DNA of 64,000 nt, taken from contig NZ_BATP01000022.1 in the NCBI RefSeq assembly GCF_000739615.1, positions 310,001 through 374,000 on the forward strand, read 5' to 3'. This DNA is from Haloferula sp. BvORR071 (lineage in GTDB: Bacteria; Verrucomicrobiota; Verrucomicrobiia; Verrucomicrobiales; Akkermansiaceae). The notes beneath the pieces are model-generated. The model was not told where the DNA came from and ran no database searches. It saw only the letters and a list, made by a program, of their open reading frames with translations. The translations under genes were made by a program, and so were the position numbers. This document shows, one piece after another, positions 33,269 to 43,022 of this stretch (position 1 is its first letter; every line of letters starts with the position of its first letter).

Positions 33269-33748
33269 CTAACCCTGCCAAGTCTGGTCGATAAAGGCCA
33301 CCAGCGTGGGAATCGCCAGATCCAGGGTCTTGGCCGTTTCCTCATACGCCTTGCGACCCATGCCGATGGGGTCCGGCACGTCCGCGGAGACACCCCGGCC
33401 GGGCAGATCCACAAATTCGCAGGTCAGGTAAAACTTGTCCGAGAAATCCGGAAACAGGTTTTCCAGAGCCTCCAGGTGCCCGCTGGTCATCGCAAAGACG
33501 TGCGTTGCTTGCTCCAGAAGCTCCGCTGTTACCGGCTGGCTGCGGAATCCATCCAAGGCGATACCGCGGCCGCCGAGCAGCTTCTTGGTTTCAGGATTCG
33601 GCTCGTCTCCCGCATAGGCAGCCACACCGGCTGAACCCACCTCGAAGTCGCCGCGGGCCTCCACCGCCTTGCGGAAGAGGCCCTCCGCCATCGGGCTGCG
33701 ACAGGTGTTTCCCGTGCAGATGAAGAGAACCGATTTCTTGGAGGACAT
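33269..33748 (-). CDS. Low-molecular-weight protein-tyrosine-phosphatase family protein
   Basis: From the ATG at 33748 (159 residues) the catalytic loop is CTGNTCR at 11-17, followed by SPMAEGLFR, and the acid motif DPIGMG lies near the C-terminus. This matches the cysteine phosphatase family that includes Wzb-type phosphatases; arsenate reductases of related fold differ in the acid motif. It may control a tyrosine kinase of capsule or surface polymer synthesis, but none is adjacent. Confidence 0.88.
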   Translation of the reverse strand: MSSKKSVLFICTGNTCRSPMAEGLFRKAVEARGDFEVGSAGVAAYAGDEPNPETKKLLGGRGIALDGFRSQPVTAELLEQATHVFAMTSGHLEALENLFPDFSDKFYLTCEFVDLPGRGVSADVPDPIGMGRKAYEETAKTLDLAIPTLVAFIDQTWQG

Positions 33749-33784
33749 GGCGCGGGCGCACCATGTCCCCAAGGCCCCTTGTGG

Positions 33785-36700
33785 TCAAGGCGGGGCGATA
33801 ATCACCAACACACGCCCGAAGCGCTGGCCGGAGGAAGCTCCCACCGGATCAGCAACGGTGACACGCTCCCAGGTCCCATCGATCGACTCCACCACCGGCG
33901 CGGTGCCCGCGCCGCTGAAGTCCTCCAGGCTGCTGCCAAACTGGGCGGTGTAGGTCAGCCCGGAATTCTTCCGGCGCAGGTATTGCAGCGAGAGGATCTG
34001 GCCCGTTGGATTACCCGGAGTGACCACCATCTTGGGCAAGCCCGAACCCGGGATCACCGCCGGATCGTATTCGTCGAGGTCCGCCACGGCCGGATTCAGG
34101 TTAAAGGCGTACTCCAGCAGCTTGGCGATGCCATCGCCGTCTTCATCGGCAAGCTGTGAGAGGGCCGAACCGTCCACCCCGCGGTCGAAGGCCCACTCTT
34201 CATAGGGCGTGCGATAGGTCACGCTTACCGGATTCGAGGCGAAGTTGGCCGCGCCGCCACCGTCCGTCACGGTGCTATCGCCCAGTGACATCGTGACCGT
34301 GGGAGCCGTCGGCTTGACGGTCACCGTGTAGGAGGCGCCCGTGCCAGAGATCGCGACTACCTGCCCACCGGTGATCTGGAAGTCACCCAGCGCCAGGCCG
34401 GTCACGCTTTCGGAGAAGGTCAGGGTCGCATTGAAGTTCCCGTTCACCACGCCCGGCGGACCGGTGAGAGTCGCCAGCGGTCTCACGCTCTCGAATTCCA
34501 GTCGGTCGAGCCGCGCGCCATCGTCGCGACCGTAAACGGTCACCGTGTGCGTGCCGGCACTGAGGTTCATGACCACCGGATCCGTCAACGGCGTCCGGTT
34601 GTTCATGTAGTCCCAGACGTAGGCGGTTCCCACCGGCGTCACGTCCCAGAGATACACCGTGCCCGTCGCCTGGTTGCCATCGATCTCGACCCAGAAGGAA
34701 TCGCTGGAGTTATCCGGTGGCATGATCAGGCCCTTCAACATCCATTGGCCCGTTTGCGGCAGCACGAAGTTGTACTGGACGCGGTGCTGGGTCTTCACCG
34801 GCAGGTTGAAGTTGTTCGGATAGAGCGTATCCGGCAGCCAGACATACTGGCCATGCGGTGCCGCGGGATCCGTGACCAGCGCCATGCCGCCGCCGAGGTA
34901 GGCATACTCCGCCGCATTCCGCGCCAGAACCTGCGGCAGGTAGAGCAGCGTGGTGGAGGTGCCCGCGCCCATCGGCAGGCCCGACAAATCGGTCACCGCA
35001 CCCGGCAGCAACTCAATGCCCACGCTCCCCGGGGTCAGGGGCGAGAAGTTGAGGATGTAGTTCACCCCGTCTGGCACGATCGAATTCAACGTCGCATTCG
35101 TCAGCGTGAAGTCAGCCGCACTCAGACCGGTGACCGCTTCGCCGAAGCTGAGGTTGATGGAGAAAGCCCCCGCCACCTGCGCCGGGACGTTCGTGAAGAC
35201 CGGCACCGGCGGCTGGGTATCGACAAAACTCACCGCCAGCACCGAGGAAGCGCGGCTGCCAAGACCGTTCGGACTCACCGCATCCGCCGGCACGCCGACC
35301 GTCACATTCGCGGCACTCGGCGCGATCGTCGCCACGTAGTAGTAGCCCTTGCCACGCAACGCGCTCACCGAACCACCCGTCACTTGCAGGTCCGCCGCGG
35401 TGAAGTCGGTCACGTCCATGTCGAAGGCCACGGTGACATCGAAGGGACCGGAAACCTGTGCCACCGGACCTGCGATCTGGCAACGCGTCTTGCGCAGGCC
35501 AACCAGCCCGTCGTAGCGCTGGGTGGCGGTGCCATTCGGCCAAGTGCCGGAAGTCATCAGGGTCCAATTGCTGGCATCAGTGCTGTAGTGGACTTGATAG
35601 TTCGCGATCCGGCCGTTTTGACCGTCCTGCCGCGGCACATAGACAAACCCTCCCACGCTACGCGTCGAGCCGAGGTCGATGGTGATGTAGTGCGGCAACT
35701 GGGTGGTATCGGCCCCCCAAGCGGTGTGCCAATAGGTAGTGGTATTGCCGTCAATGGCACGGGTAGCCGGCGCCACCTCGTCCGCCAGTTCCTGGCTGTC
35801 GGCCGCATAGACCGAGAGATCGGAAATCGGAATGGTGTTGCCGTTGCCATCGAGGATCGAAAGCTCGGCAACACTGGTCCACGGATTTCCCCCGACTTCC
35901 GACGTGGCGGTCAGCCGCACATAGCGCGCCTGCGGCGAGGGCAAGGGTTGGAATTCCGCATCTGTCAGGCTGTTGATGTACTGCTGCAGCTTCGTGACCG
36001 CCTTCTGGTCGACCAGGTTCTTGGCCAAGGGCGGCATGGCGGCACCGTTGCCGACATTCGACATGCGCACATGCAAGGCCGAGAGACTCGGCGAACCGGG
36101 CTTGATGTAGCGGCCATCCGGACCGAGATCGAAGGTCCCCTGGATCAGGCCATTGATCAGCCTTTGCTGATTCAGCGGCGTCCCGAGCCGAGCATCAAAG
36201 AAATCCACCGTGCCACCGGGCCGGTGACAGTGCGAGCAGTTCGAGTCGATGTAGGAGCGCACCCGATGTTCCAGAGGTGCCGTCTCATCATCCAGCGCAC
36301 GCGACTCCGTGAAGTTCGCGATCTGCGCTGCGGTGAGCGTCGTATCGAACATGCCCAGCGCATTGAAGGTCGTGAGCTGGTTCGCCGTCCGCCCGGTGGC
36401 CGGATAGGTGAAGGGCTTGTCGAGCGCCGCGGTGCGCACCCCGAGCGCTTGCCCGGCGGCGTTGTTGTGGCAGAGCAAACAATCGCCGCGGGAGGGGAAG
36501 TCCCAGTGCTGCGTGGTCGTGCTGCCGTCTTGCAGCGTGACCTGAATGTTGTCCGAAGCGCCGGAGGAAAGCAGCGTGGCATCGGTGCCCGCCGCGTTCC
36601 ACTTGTAGGTGAAGCCGTACTTCCCGCCGTTGTCGGTGCAGACGATGACGCGGGTTTCGAGCCGGTGCAGAATGGACGGATTGCGCTCGTCGGTGGGCAG

Positions 36701-38380
36701 TTCGAAGTGCTTCACGAATACGGTGCCCGCCGGGAAGACCCAAGGGCCTTCCTCGCTGAAGGTAATCTTCTCGGAGGGGGCATCGTGGGTGCCGTCGTTC
36801 GGCAGGATGATCCAGCGGCGCTTGGCCGCAGCATCCGACCAGAGAGGGTTCGCCACGCTGTAGGGGACGACTCCCGGAGCGGTGGCGAGGGTCGCCATAT
36901 CGGTGAAGATCCCGGTCTGCGAGAGCAGCGCCGGCGGTTCATCGGAGACACCGGCGGAGACCAGCTTGCGGATGGTGCCGCCGGTCTTGTTGGTGCCATT
37001 GACGATCGGCAGGAAAATCTCTCCGCTGGAGTCCTCGCAGAAGTTCGCAAGGCCGACCTTGTCGCCGGTTGGCAAGCCCTCCGCGATCAAGTTCACGGTG
37101 GGTGCACCACCCGAGGTCGACAAAGTGGCGGTCCAGATCCGGCCGCGGGCGTGGTCGCCGAACAGCACCTTCCCACCAAGCACGCTGTTCCACTTAGTGC
37201 CGCGATAGCGCATCCCGCCGATGATGCAGGAACCGTCGCTGCGCGTGTAGTCGTAGTCCGGCACCTGCGCGGTGCCGATCAGCGGAGAGGGCACTGCCCC
37301 CGGACCGGTGATGGAGCCTTCCATGTAGCCCCACTGGTTGTTGGCACCCTTCGGGGCGCGGCCGATCTCCTCGCGCGAGCCTTCACCCACATCGCCGACC
37401 CAGATGTCGCCGGTGACCTTGTCGAGATGCATCGTGTGCGGACTGCGCAGGCCGAGCGAATGATACTCTTCCAAAATCGAGCCACCCGGATCGAGCCAAG
37501 GGTTGTCGTTGGGGATTCCGTAGCCCTGCGTCGAACTCGCGGGCCAGCCTGCGGGCTTGTTGGTCGGACTCAGCGGCTGACGCCGGATCGCGTGCGAGCG
37601 GGCGGGCTTGTTGTCGACGTCGATCTTGAAGACGCCACTGAAGAGGCCCCAGTTGAGCCTCTGGGTACGGCTCAGCGCGCCATCGGCACCGGCCAAGCCG
37701 CCGCCCTCGGCGCTATCGCCGCCATCCCCGCAAATGATGTAGAGGTAGCCATCGTTGTCGAAGAACATCGCACCACCGTTGTGCCAGCGGCAGCGGTCAT
37801 ACTGGTTCATCAGCACGAACTCGCTATTGGGATCAAGGGTGCCGCTGGCAGGCAGCCAGGTGAATCGCGAGACCCGCCAGTACGAGTGGTTCGCATCCGC
37901 ACCCGTCAGCGCCGGCTTGTAGTTGTAGCAGACGTAGGCGTAATTCGCATTCGGCGAGCCCGCTTGTCCGAACTCCGGATGGAAGGCCAGCGAGTAAAAG
38001 CCCTGGTCCTCGGACGACATGGTATTCGACACCCACTCCAGCACCTTCGTAACCTGCGCCTGGGTGGTCGCGGCGTTGTTGGCGAAGCGCCAGAGCTGGC
38101 CGTTCTTGCCCACGAGGAGAAGCTGGTTGGTGCCGGGGATCTCCGTGAGCCACAGCGGATCCACGAAGGTAAGATTGGGAAAGGCATTTACCGTGGACCA
38201 GCCGGTGGATTGGCCGGGTGCGGTGGCAGGGAAGGTGCTATTGAAGTAAGCACCGACCGCTTGTGGCGCGTCCAAGCCGCCTCCTTGCGCAACTGCATCC
38301 TGCGGAAAGGCCGCGAGAAGGCATGCTGCGACGAGAGAGGTCAGCCCCGTAACGCGCCCGCATGAGGGTTTGGCGGGCAT
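33785..38380 (-). CDS. Giant exported quinoprotein-dihaem cytochrome fusion with discoidin-like and Ig-like domains
   Basis: The ATG at 38380 gives about 1531 residues with a signal peptide (SLVAACLLAAFPQDAVA). Domains in order: a glucose/sorbosone dehydrogenase-like propeller (about 30-470; TGDIWVGDVGEGSREEIG), a dihaem cytochrome part with CLLCH near 632 and CSHCH near 714, and an F5/8-type C (discoidin) domain at about 810-970 (ARYVRLTATSEVGG). Repeated Ig-like domains follow (FDVTVAFDMDVTDFTAADLQ), with a carbohydrate-binding-like insert and a C-terminal region. The family oxidises sugars and passes electrons to haem. It is secreted or surface-bound. The combination is unusual and might let the cell oxidise bound polysaccharide. 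Confidence 0.88.
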   Translation of the reverse strand: MPAKPSCGRVTGLTSLVAACLLAAFPQDAVAQGGGLDAPQAVGAYFNSTFPATAPGQSTGWSTVNAFPNLTFVDPLWLTEIPGTNQLLLVGKNGQLWRFANNAATTQAQVTKVLEWVSNTMSSEDQGFYSLAFHPEFGQAGSPNANYAYVCYNYKPALTGADANHSYWRVSRFTWLPASGTLDPNSEFVLMNQYDRCRWHNGGAMFFDNDGYLYIICGDGGDSAEGGGLAGADGALSRTQRLNWGLFSGVFKIDVDNKPARSHAIRRQPLSPTNKPAGWPASSTQGYGIPNDNPWLDPGGSILEEYHSLGLRSPHTMHLDKVTGDIWVGDVGEGSREEIGRAPKGANNQWGYMEGSITGPGAVPSPLIGTAQVPDYDYTRSDGSCIIGGMRYRGTKWNSVLGGKVLFGDHARGRIWTATLSTSGGAPTVNLIAEGLPTGDKVGLANFCEDSSGEIFLPIVNGTNKTGGTIRKLVSAGVSDEPPALLSQTGIFTDMATLATAPGVVPYSVANPLWSDAAAKRRWIILPNDGTHDAPSEKITFSEEGPWVFPAGTVFVKHFELPTDERNPSILHRLETRVIVCTDNGGKYGFTYKWNAAGTDATLLSSGASDNIQVTLQDGSTTTQHWDFPSRGDCLLCHNNAAGQALGVRTAALDKPFTYPATGRTANQLTTFNALGMFDTTLTAAQIANFTESRALDDETAPLEHRVRSYIDSNCSHCHRPGGTVDFFDARLGTPLNQQRLINGLIQGTFDLGPDGRYIKPGSPSLSALHVRMSNVGNGAAMPPLAKNLVDQKAVTKLQQYINSLTDAEFQPLPSPQARYVRLTATSEVGGNPWTSVAELSILDGNGNTIPISDLSVYAADSQELADEVAPATRAIDGNTTTYWHTAWGADTTQLPHYITIDLGSTRSVGGFVYVPRQDGQNGRIANYQVHYSTDASNWTLMTSGTWPNGTATQRYDGLVGLRKTRCQIAGPVAQVSGPFDVTVAFDMDVTDFTAADLQVTGGSVSALRGKGYYYVATIAPSAANVTVGVPADAVSPNGLGSRASSVLAVSFVDTQPPVPVFTNVPAQVAGAFSINLSFGEAVTGLSAADFTLTNATLNSIVPDGVNYILNFSPLTPGSVGIELLPGAVTDLSGLPMGAGTSTTLLYLPQVLARNAAEYAYLGGGMALVTDPAAPHGQYVWLPDTLYPNNFNLPVKTQHRVQYNFVLPQTGQWMLKGLIMPPDNSSDSFWVEIDGNQATGTVYLWDVTPVGTAYVWDYMNNRTPLTDPVVMNLSAGTHTVTVYGRDDGARLDRLEFESVRPLATLTGPPGVVNGNFNATLTFSESVTGLALGDFQITGGQVVAISGTGASYTVTVKPTAPTVTMSLGDSTVTDGGGAANFASNPVSVTYRTPYEEWAFDRGVDGSALSQLADEDGDGIAKLLEYAFNLNPAVADLDEYDPAVIPGSGLPKMVVTPGNPTGQILSLQYLRRKNSGLTYTAQFGSSLEDFSGAGTAPVVESIDGTWERVTVADPVGASSGQRFGRVLVIIAPP

Positions 38381-38572
38381 GATTGCTTCCGCTATAGCAA
38401 CCGGTTTTCGCGAATCAACGGAATTCCTGACGATCGGTGCCACTCGTTCGGGTAGTTCCACGTAGCCTTCCCGTGGTTGCTGGATTTCCAAGGGCCGGGG
38501 AAGTTCGGCGCTACAAAATTGTCACAATTCCCCGGGCTTGCCCCTCCCCCTTCCGGGGTCTTGCCTGCGGCC

Positions 38573-39286
38573 ATGTCATCTCTGCCACGCCTGCCCGCCT
38601 TCTTCGACAAAGACCAGGCCTCCACCTACGACGAGCGCTTCGCCAAGCTGGTTGCCATGCGCGATGCGATCCACCTGATCATGGGCTCGGCCTTCGCGGA
38701 TCTTCCCGCAAACGCCCGGATCCTCTGCGTCGGCGCTGGCACTGGAGCAGAGGTCTTCTACCTCTCCCGCAAGTATCCCGGCTGGCACTTCACTGCGGTG
38801 GAACCAGCTGCGGCGATGCTAGACGTCTTCCGGCGCCGCGCGGCGGAGGAAGGAATCAGTGAGCGCTGCAGTTTCCACGAAGGCTATCTTGATTCGCTGC
38901 CGCCGACGGATGAGTTCGATGCAGCCACCTCTATCCTAGTCTCGCAATTCATCCTCGATCCGGAGGTAAGACGCGAGTTCTTCGAAGGAATCGCAACCCG
39001 ACTGAAGCCGGGCGGGCCGCTACTGAGCGCCGATCTCTCCACCCACCTCGCCAGCAACGAAGGCCAGGGTGTATTCAACCTTTGGCTCGGCATGCTGGCC
39101 TCCTCAGCGATGCCTGCCGAACAGATCGCCCAGATGCGCGCGGCCTATGAGCGCGATGTCGCGATCCTCCCGCCCGGCGAGGTGGAGGCCATCATCATGG
39201 CCGGTGGCTTCGGGCAACCCCTGCGGATCTTGCAAACTCTATTGATCCGCGCGTGGTTCGCCCGCCGCGCGGAAAGCATTTCATAA
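38573..39286 (+). CDS. Class I SAM-dependent methyltransferase
   Basis: The ATG at 38573 gives 237 residues. Motif I is LCVGAGTGAEVF, the acid of motif II follows in FTAVEPAAAML, and post-I elements appear in LVSQFILDPEVRREF. The fold binds S-adenosylmethionine. The substrate is not evident. A frame open from 38477 adds an N-terminal stretch without family likeness, so the shorter form is preferred. It diverges from the giant quinoprotein. Confidence 0.85.
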   Translation: MSSLPRLPAFFDKDQASTYDERFAKLVAMRDAIHLIMGSAFADLPANARILCVGAGTGAEVFYLSRKYPGWHFTAVEPAAAMLDVFRRRAAEEGISERCSFHEGYLDSLPPTDEFDAATSILVSQFILDPEVRREFFEGIATRLKPGGPLLSADLSTHLASNEGQGVFNLWLGMLASSAMPAEQIAQMRAAYERDVAILPPGEVEAIIMAGGFGQPLRILQTLLIRAWFARRAESIS

Positions 39287-39300
39287 GCGGAGAGGGCAAT

Positions 39301-39320
39301 TCCCGTGGACGCCCACGGGA
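39301..39320 (+). terminator. Short hairpin after the methyltransferase gene
   Basis: TCCCGTGG and CCACGGGA form an 8-bp stem with an ACGC loop, 15 bases after the stop. No T-run follows, so it is only terminator-like. Confidence 0.35.
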
Positions 39321-39376
39321 GATGGTGTTTCGTGCGAGTTGGGTACCCGGCCAGGTCCCCCCAATTCGACGCCGCC

Positions 39377-39856
39377 ATGACCACTCTCACCGTGAATCGC
39401 AAAAAGCACGACGTGGATGCCGATCCATCCACCCCGCTGCTCTGGGTCCTGAGAGACCTCCTCCATCTCACCGGCACCAAATTCGGTTGCGGGATGGCGC
39501 AGTGCGGGGCCTGTACCGTCCACCTCGATGGTGAGGCCGTGCGCTCCTGTGTGACTCCCCTCTCCCGCGCGGAGGGCAAGGAGATCACCACCATCGAGGG
39601 CCTTTCCTCCGACAACAGCCACCCGCTGCAAGTCGCGTGGATCGAGCAGGACGTGCCGCAGTGCGGTTACTGCCAGTCCGGTCAGATCATGTCCGCCGCG
39701 GTGCTGCTGCGGGAAAAGCCAAACCCCACGGACGAGGACATCGATATGGGGATGAGCGGCAACATCTGCCGCTGTGGGACCTACCAAAGAATCCGCTGCG
39801 CGATCCACCGCGCCGCCGAACTTGCCGGAGCCGGCGCGAAAGGAGGTGCCAAGTGA
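39377..39856 (+). CDS. iorA: [2Fe-2S]-binding subunit of isoquinoline-1-oxidoreductase-type dehydrogenase
   Basis: From the ATG at 39377 the product has 159 residues and the two [2Fe-2S] motifs of the family: C38, C43, C46 and C58 ([11 protein letters not shown]...RSC), and C96, C99, C131 and C133 (QCGYC; NICRC). It carries electrons between the molybdenum subunit encoded next and a cytochrome. The stop overlaps the iorB GTG by 4 bases. The earlier frame opening at 39305 has no better likeness. Confidence 0.93.
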   Translation: MTTLTVNRKKHDVDADPSTPLLWVLRDLLHLTGTKFGCGMAQCGACTVHLDGEAVRSCVTPLSRAEGKEITTIEGLSSDNSHPLQVAWIEQDVPQCGYCQSGQIMSAAVLLREKPNPTDEDIDMGMSGNICRCGTYQRIRCAIHRAAELAGAGAKGGAK

Positions 39857-42024
39857 GTGGCAAGGAACGCATCGGCCGCCGCGGCTTCCTCAAGGCCAGC
39901 GGACTTCTCACCGGCGGCTTGGTCGTCGGCTTCCAAGTGCCCCTCGGTCAGCGCGCCGCCGCCCAAGCGCCACCACCGGGCGCAGGCAAGCTACCGCCGC
40001 CGAATGCCTTCCTGCGAATTGCCGCGGACGGCAGCGTGCTCGTGCTGCTCGCGCACTCGGAGATGGGCCAAGGCATCTGGACCTCCCTGCCGATGTTGAT
40101 CGCGGAGGAGCTCGATGCCGATTGGTCGAAGGTGAAGGCGCAGCACTGTGGAGTCGCTCCGGTTTACAACCACACCGCCTTCGGTTTCCAGATTACCGGC
40201 GGCTCGACTTCCACGCACTCGGAGTTCGACCGCTACCGCCAGGTCGGCGCGATGGCCAGGCAGCTGCTGGTGCAAGCGGCTGCCGAGAAGTTCGGAGTGA
40301 AGCCCGAGGACTGCAAAACCGACAAGGGCGTCGTGACGGCCGGCAACAAGAAGGCCACCTACGGTGAACTGGCCGAGGCAGCCGGGAAGCTGCCAACACC
40401 GGAAAAAGTCACGCTCAAGGATCCGAAGGACTGGAAGATCATCGGCAAGGACACCAAGCGTCTCGACAGCCCCGAGAAGGTCAACGGCACCGCGCAGTTC
40501 GGCATGGACGTGCAATTGCCGGGGATGCTCACCGCGGTGGTCGCCCGCTCGCCAGGCTTCGGCGGCCAGGTGAAATCCTTTGATTCGAAAGATGCTCTGG
40601 CCGTCCCAGGTGTGCGCCAAGTCGTGCAGGTCCCAAGCGGCGTCGCCGTGCTCGCCGATCACTACTGGGCCGCCAAGCAAGGCCGCGACAAGCTGAAGAT
40701 CGAATGGGAAGAAGGCCCCACCGCGGGGCTCGACAGCAAGAAGCTGCGCGAGGAGTTCAAGAAGCTCGCGGGAACCGCCGGCAACAAGGCCGCCCAGGCG
40801 GGCGACGCCGCTGCCGCGCTGGCCAAGGGAAAAATACTAGAAATGGAGTACTTCGTTCCCTACCTCGCCCACGCGCCGATGGAGCCGCTGAACTGCACGG
40901 TGAAGTTGAGCGCGGACAAATGCGAGATCTGGAGCGGCACCCAGCTCCAAACCGTGGATCAGGGCGTTGCCGCGCAGATCACCGGCCTCAAGCCGGAGCA
41001 GGTGGAAATCCACACCACCTTCCTCGGCGGCGGCTTTGGCCGGCGCGCCACCCCTGTCTCGGACTTCATCTCGGAAGCGGTGCAGGTCGCGAAGGCCAGC
41101 GGCAAAACCGTGAAAGTCGTCTGGAGCCGTGAGGACGACATCCGCGGTGGCTATTACCGACCCTCCTTCCTCCACCGCGCGAAGATTGCACTCGATGAAA
41201 AAGGCCACCCACGCGCATGGGATCACGTCTTGGTCGGCCAATCGATCCTCGCCGGCACGCCCTTCGAGGCAGCGATGGTCAAGGACGGCATCGATGCCAC
41301 CTCCGTGGAAGGCGTCGCCGATTCGCCCTATCTCAAGGAGGTCCCCGATCACCACGTCCACCTACACTCGCCGAAGACCGGGGTTCCGGTGCTGTGGTGG
41401 CGCTCGGTCGGCCACAGCCACACCGCCTTCGTGATGGAGAGCTTGATCGATGAACTCGCGCACGAGGCGAAGAAGGACCCCGTCGAGTATCGCCGCGAAC
41501 TCCTGAAGGATCACCCCCGCCACCTCGCCGCGCTTAACTACGCGGTGGAAAAATCCGGCTGGGGCAAGCCGCTTGAGAAAGGCCATTTCCGCGGCGTCTC
41601 CGTGCACGAAAGCTTCGGCAGCTTCGTGGCCGAGGTCGCGGAAGTCTCCGTCTCGAAGGAAGGCATCCTCAAGATCCACAAGGTGACCTGTGCGATCGAC
41701 TGTGGCCTCGCCGTGAACCCGGCAGGCGTGAAAGCCCAGATGGAATCCGGCATCATCTTCGCCCTGAGCGCCGTGCTGCATGGCGAGATCAGCTTCGCCG
41801 ATGGCAAGGTCCAGCAGCGCAACTTCCACGACTACCTGGTCGCACGGATGTTCGAAGCGCCGCTGATCGAAGCCCACGTCGTCCCCAGCACTGGCAAGAT
41901 GGGTGGCGCGGGCGAATGCGGCGTGCCGCCTCTCGCCGCCGCCGTCACGAATGCCATCTTCGCCGCCACCGGCAAACGTCTCCGCGAGCTGCCCATCCAT
42001 GTTGACCAACTCAAAACCGCATGA
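39853..42024 (+). CDS. iorB: Molybdopterin-binding subunit of isoquinoline-1-oxidoreductase-type dehydrogenase
   Basis: A GTG start at 39853 follows a strong Shine-Dalgarno (AGGAGG), rare in this window. The 723-residue product begins with a Tat signal (RRGFLKASG, twin Arg at 9-10), so it is exported folded, like known IorB. Motifs of the xanthine dehydrogenase superfamily include [21 protein letters not shown] and [15 protein letters not shown]. It is probably the catalytic subunit of a periplasmic molybdenum hydroxylase. The substrate is unknown; N-heterocycles or aldehydes are typical. Confidence 0.94.
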   Translation: MSGKERIGRRGFLKASGLLTGGLVVGFQVPLGQRAAAQAPPPGAGKLPPPNAFLRIAADGSVLVLLAHSEMGQGIWTSLPMLIAEELDADWSKVKAQHCGVAPVYNHTAFGFQITGGSTSTHSEFDRYRQVGAMARQLLVQAAAEKFGVKPEDCKTDKGVVTAGNKKATYGELAEAAGKLPTPEKVTLKDPKDWKIIGKDTKRLDSPEKVNGTAQFGMDVQLPGMLTAVVARSPGFGGQVKSFDSKDALAVPGVRQVVQVPSGVAVLADHYWAAKQGRDKLKIEWEEGPTAGLDSKKLREEFKKLAGTAGNKAAQAGDAAAALAKGKILEMEYFVPYLAHAPMEPLNCTVKLSADKCEIWSGTQLQTVDQGVAAQITGLKPEQVEIHTTFLGGGFGRRATPVSDFISEAVQVAKASGKTVKVVWSREDDIRGGYYRPSFLHRAKIALDEKGHPRAWDHVLVGQSILAGTPFEAAMVKDGIDATSVEGVADSPYLKEVPDHHVHLHSPKTGVPVLWWRSVGHSHTAFVMESLIDELAHEAKKDPVEYRRELLKDHPRHLAALNYAVEKSGWGKPLEKGHFRGVSVHESFGSFVAEVAEVSVSKEGILKIHKVTCAIDCGLAVNPAGVKAQMESGIIFALSAVLHGEISFADGKVQQRNFHDYLVARMFEAPLIEAHVVPSTGKMGGAGECGVPPLAAAVTNAIFAATGKRLRELPIHVDQLKTA

Positions 42025-42034
42025 GCACCTCGCC

Positions 42035-42634
42035 ATGAAGACGAACCGCAACTTGATCCCCACCGCCGCCGCCTTCTCGGCCATTGCTATCGCCGGCTAC
42101 GCCTTCCACCTGCAAGGCCAGGACGCGCCCGCGGCGAAGAAGCAGGACGCCGCCGCATCCAAGGCCGCCTTCAAGGAAGTCTACAAGGTGCTCATGCACC
42201 CGCGCTGCCTGAACTGCCACCCGAACGGTGACGCACCGCTCCAAGGCGACGACAGCCACCCGCACATCCAGAACGTCAAGGCCGGCCCCGAGGGCAAAGG
42301 CGTCTTCGCGATGAAGTGCACGAACTGCCACCAGGAGCATAACCTGCCCGGCGCGAACATGCCTCCCGGCAACGAGGTCTGGCACCTTCCCAAACCGGAA
42401 ATGCCACTGGTCTTCGAGGGCAAGTCCCCCAAGCAACTGGCCGCGCAGATCAAGGATCCCAAGCAGAACGGCGGCAAGACCCTGGAGCAGCTCTTCCACC
42501 ATGTCGCCGAGGACAAGCTGGTCCTCTGGGGCTGGAATCCCGGCGACGGCCGCACCCTGCCGCCACTCAGCCACGAGGAATTCACCAAGCAGATGCGGAT
42601 CTGGATCGATAATGGCGCGGAGGTCCCGGATTGA
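42035..42634 (+). CDS. Exported dihaem c-type cytochrome, partner of iorAB
   Basis: The ATG at 42035 gives 199 residues, with a hydrophobic export segment at about 9-27 and two haem sites, CLNCH at 58-62 and CTNCH at 95-99. It lies 10 bp after iorB. Such cytochromes accept electrons from Tat-exported Ior enzymes. A longer N-terminal frame is open but lacks a signal, so I use the short form. Confidence 0.9.
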   Translation: MKTNRNLIPTAAAFSAIAIAGYAFHLQGQDAPAAKKQDAAASKAAFKEVYKVLMHPRCLNCHPNGDAPLQGDDSHPHIQNVKAGPEGKGVFAMKCTNCHQEHNLPGANMPPGNEVWHLPKPEMPLVFEGKSPKQLAAQIKDPKQNGGKTLEQLFHHVAEDKLVLWGWNPGDGRTLPPLSHEEFTKQMRIWIDNGAEVPD

Positions 42635-42644
42635 GAGATAAGGA

Positions 42645-42666
42645 GCGGGGACATTCCTGTCCCCGC
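42645..42666 (+). terminator. Perfect hairpin after the iorAB-cytochrome operon
   Basis: GCGGGGACA-TTCC-TGTCCCCGC, a 9-bp perfect stem 10 bases after the stop, with no T-run. Terminator-like, or an mRNA end stabiliser. Confidence 0.45.
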
Positions 42667-43022
42667 GCACAATTCCGGCAATCGGCTCCTCGCTCCGCAT
42701 GGAAGCGCTGCGTCGCAATCTGGCCGCGCACCCCTCAGACGCCACCTCTCCAGTCCTGCGACACATGCCGGACCATCGGCGGCATGGCGATTCCCGGGCT
42801 CAAGGATGAGTCCCGCGCCTGCACGGCTGGCTTCCCCGGCTTCAGGTAGAGCTCCTTGGAATCAGGGAATCCCATGAACTCCACCGCTCTGTAGCGGGTG
42901 GCATTCATCACCATTCCGCCCAAGGTCGGAATGAGCTTATCATTTATTGTCCTTAACAAGCTTTCCCCTTTGTCCTACAGGCAGGCTGCTTCCCACCCCA
43001 CTCACCCACCCGCCCTTACATC
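42667..43022. other. Gene-poor stretch with a doubtful small ORF
   Basis: A 74-codon minus-strand ORF (42735-42959) has no family signature or signal and no good leader, so I do not call it a gene. An AT-richer patch at 42925-42965 (GAGCTTATCATTTATTGTCC) followed by a CCCACC-rich leader probably holds the promoter of the next gene. Confidence 0.4.

Noticed and set aside
34547-38365. 1272-codon open frame on the plus strand opposite the giant quinoprotein
   Set aside because: Its translation is Arg/His-rich without any domain and runs antisense to a gene with clear domains; long antisense frames are common at this GC content.
42735-42959. 74-codon minus-strand frame
   Set aside because: No signal, family or leader; likely chance or a dispersed repeat.
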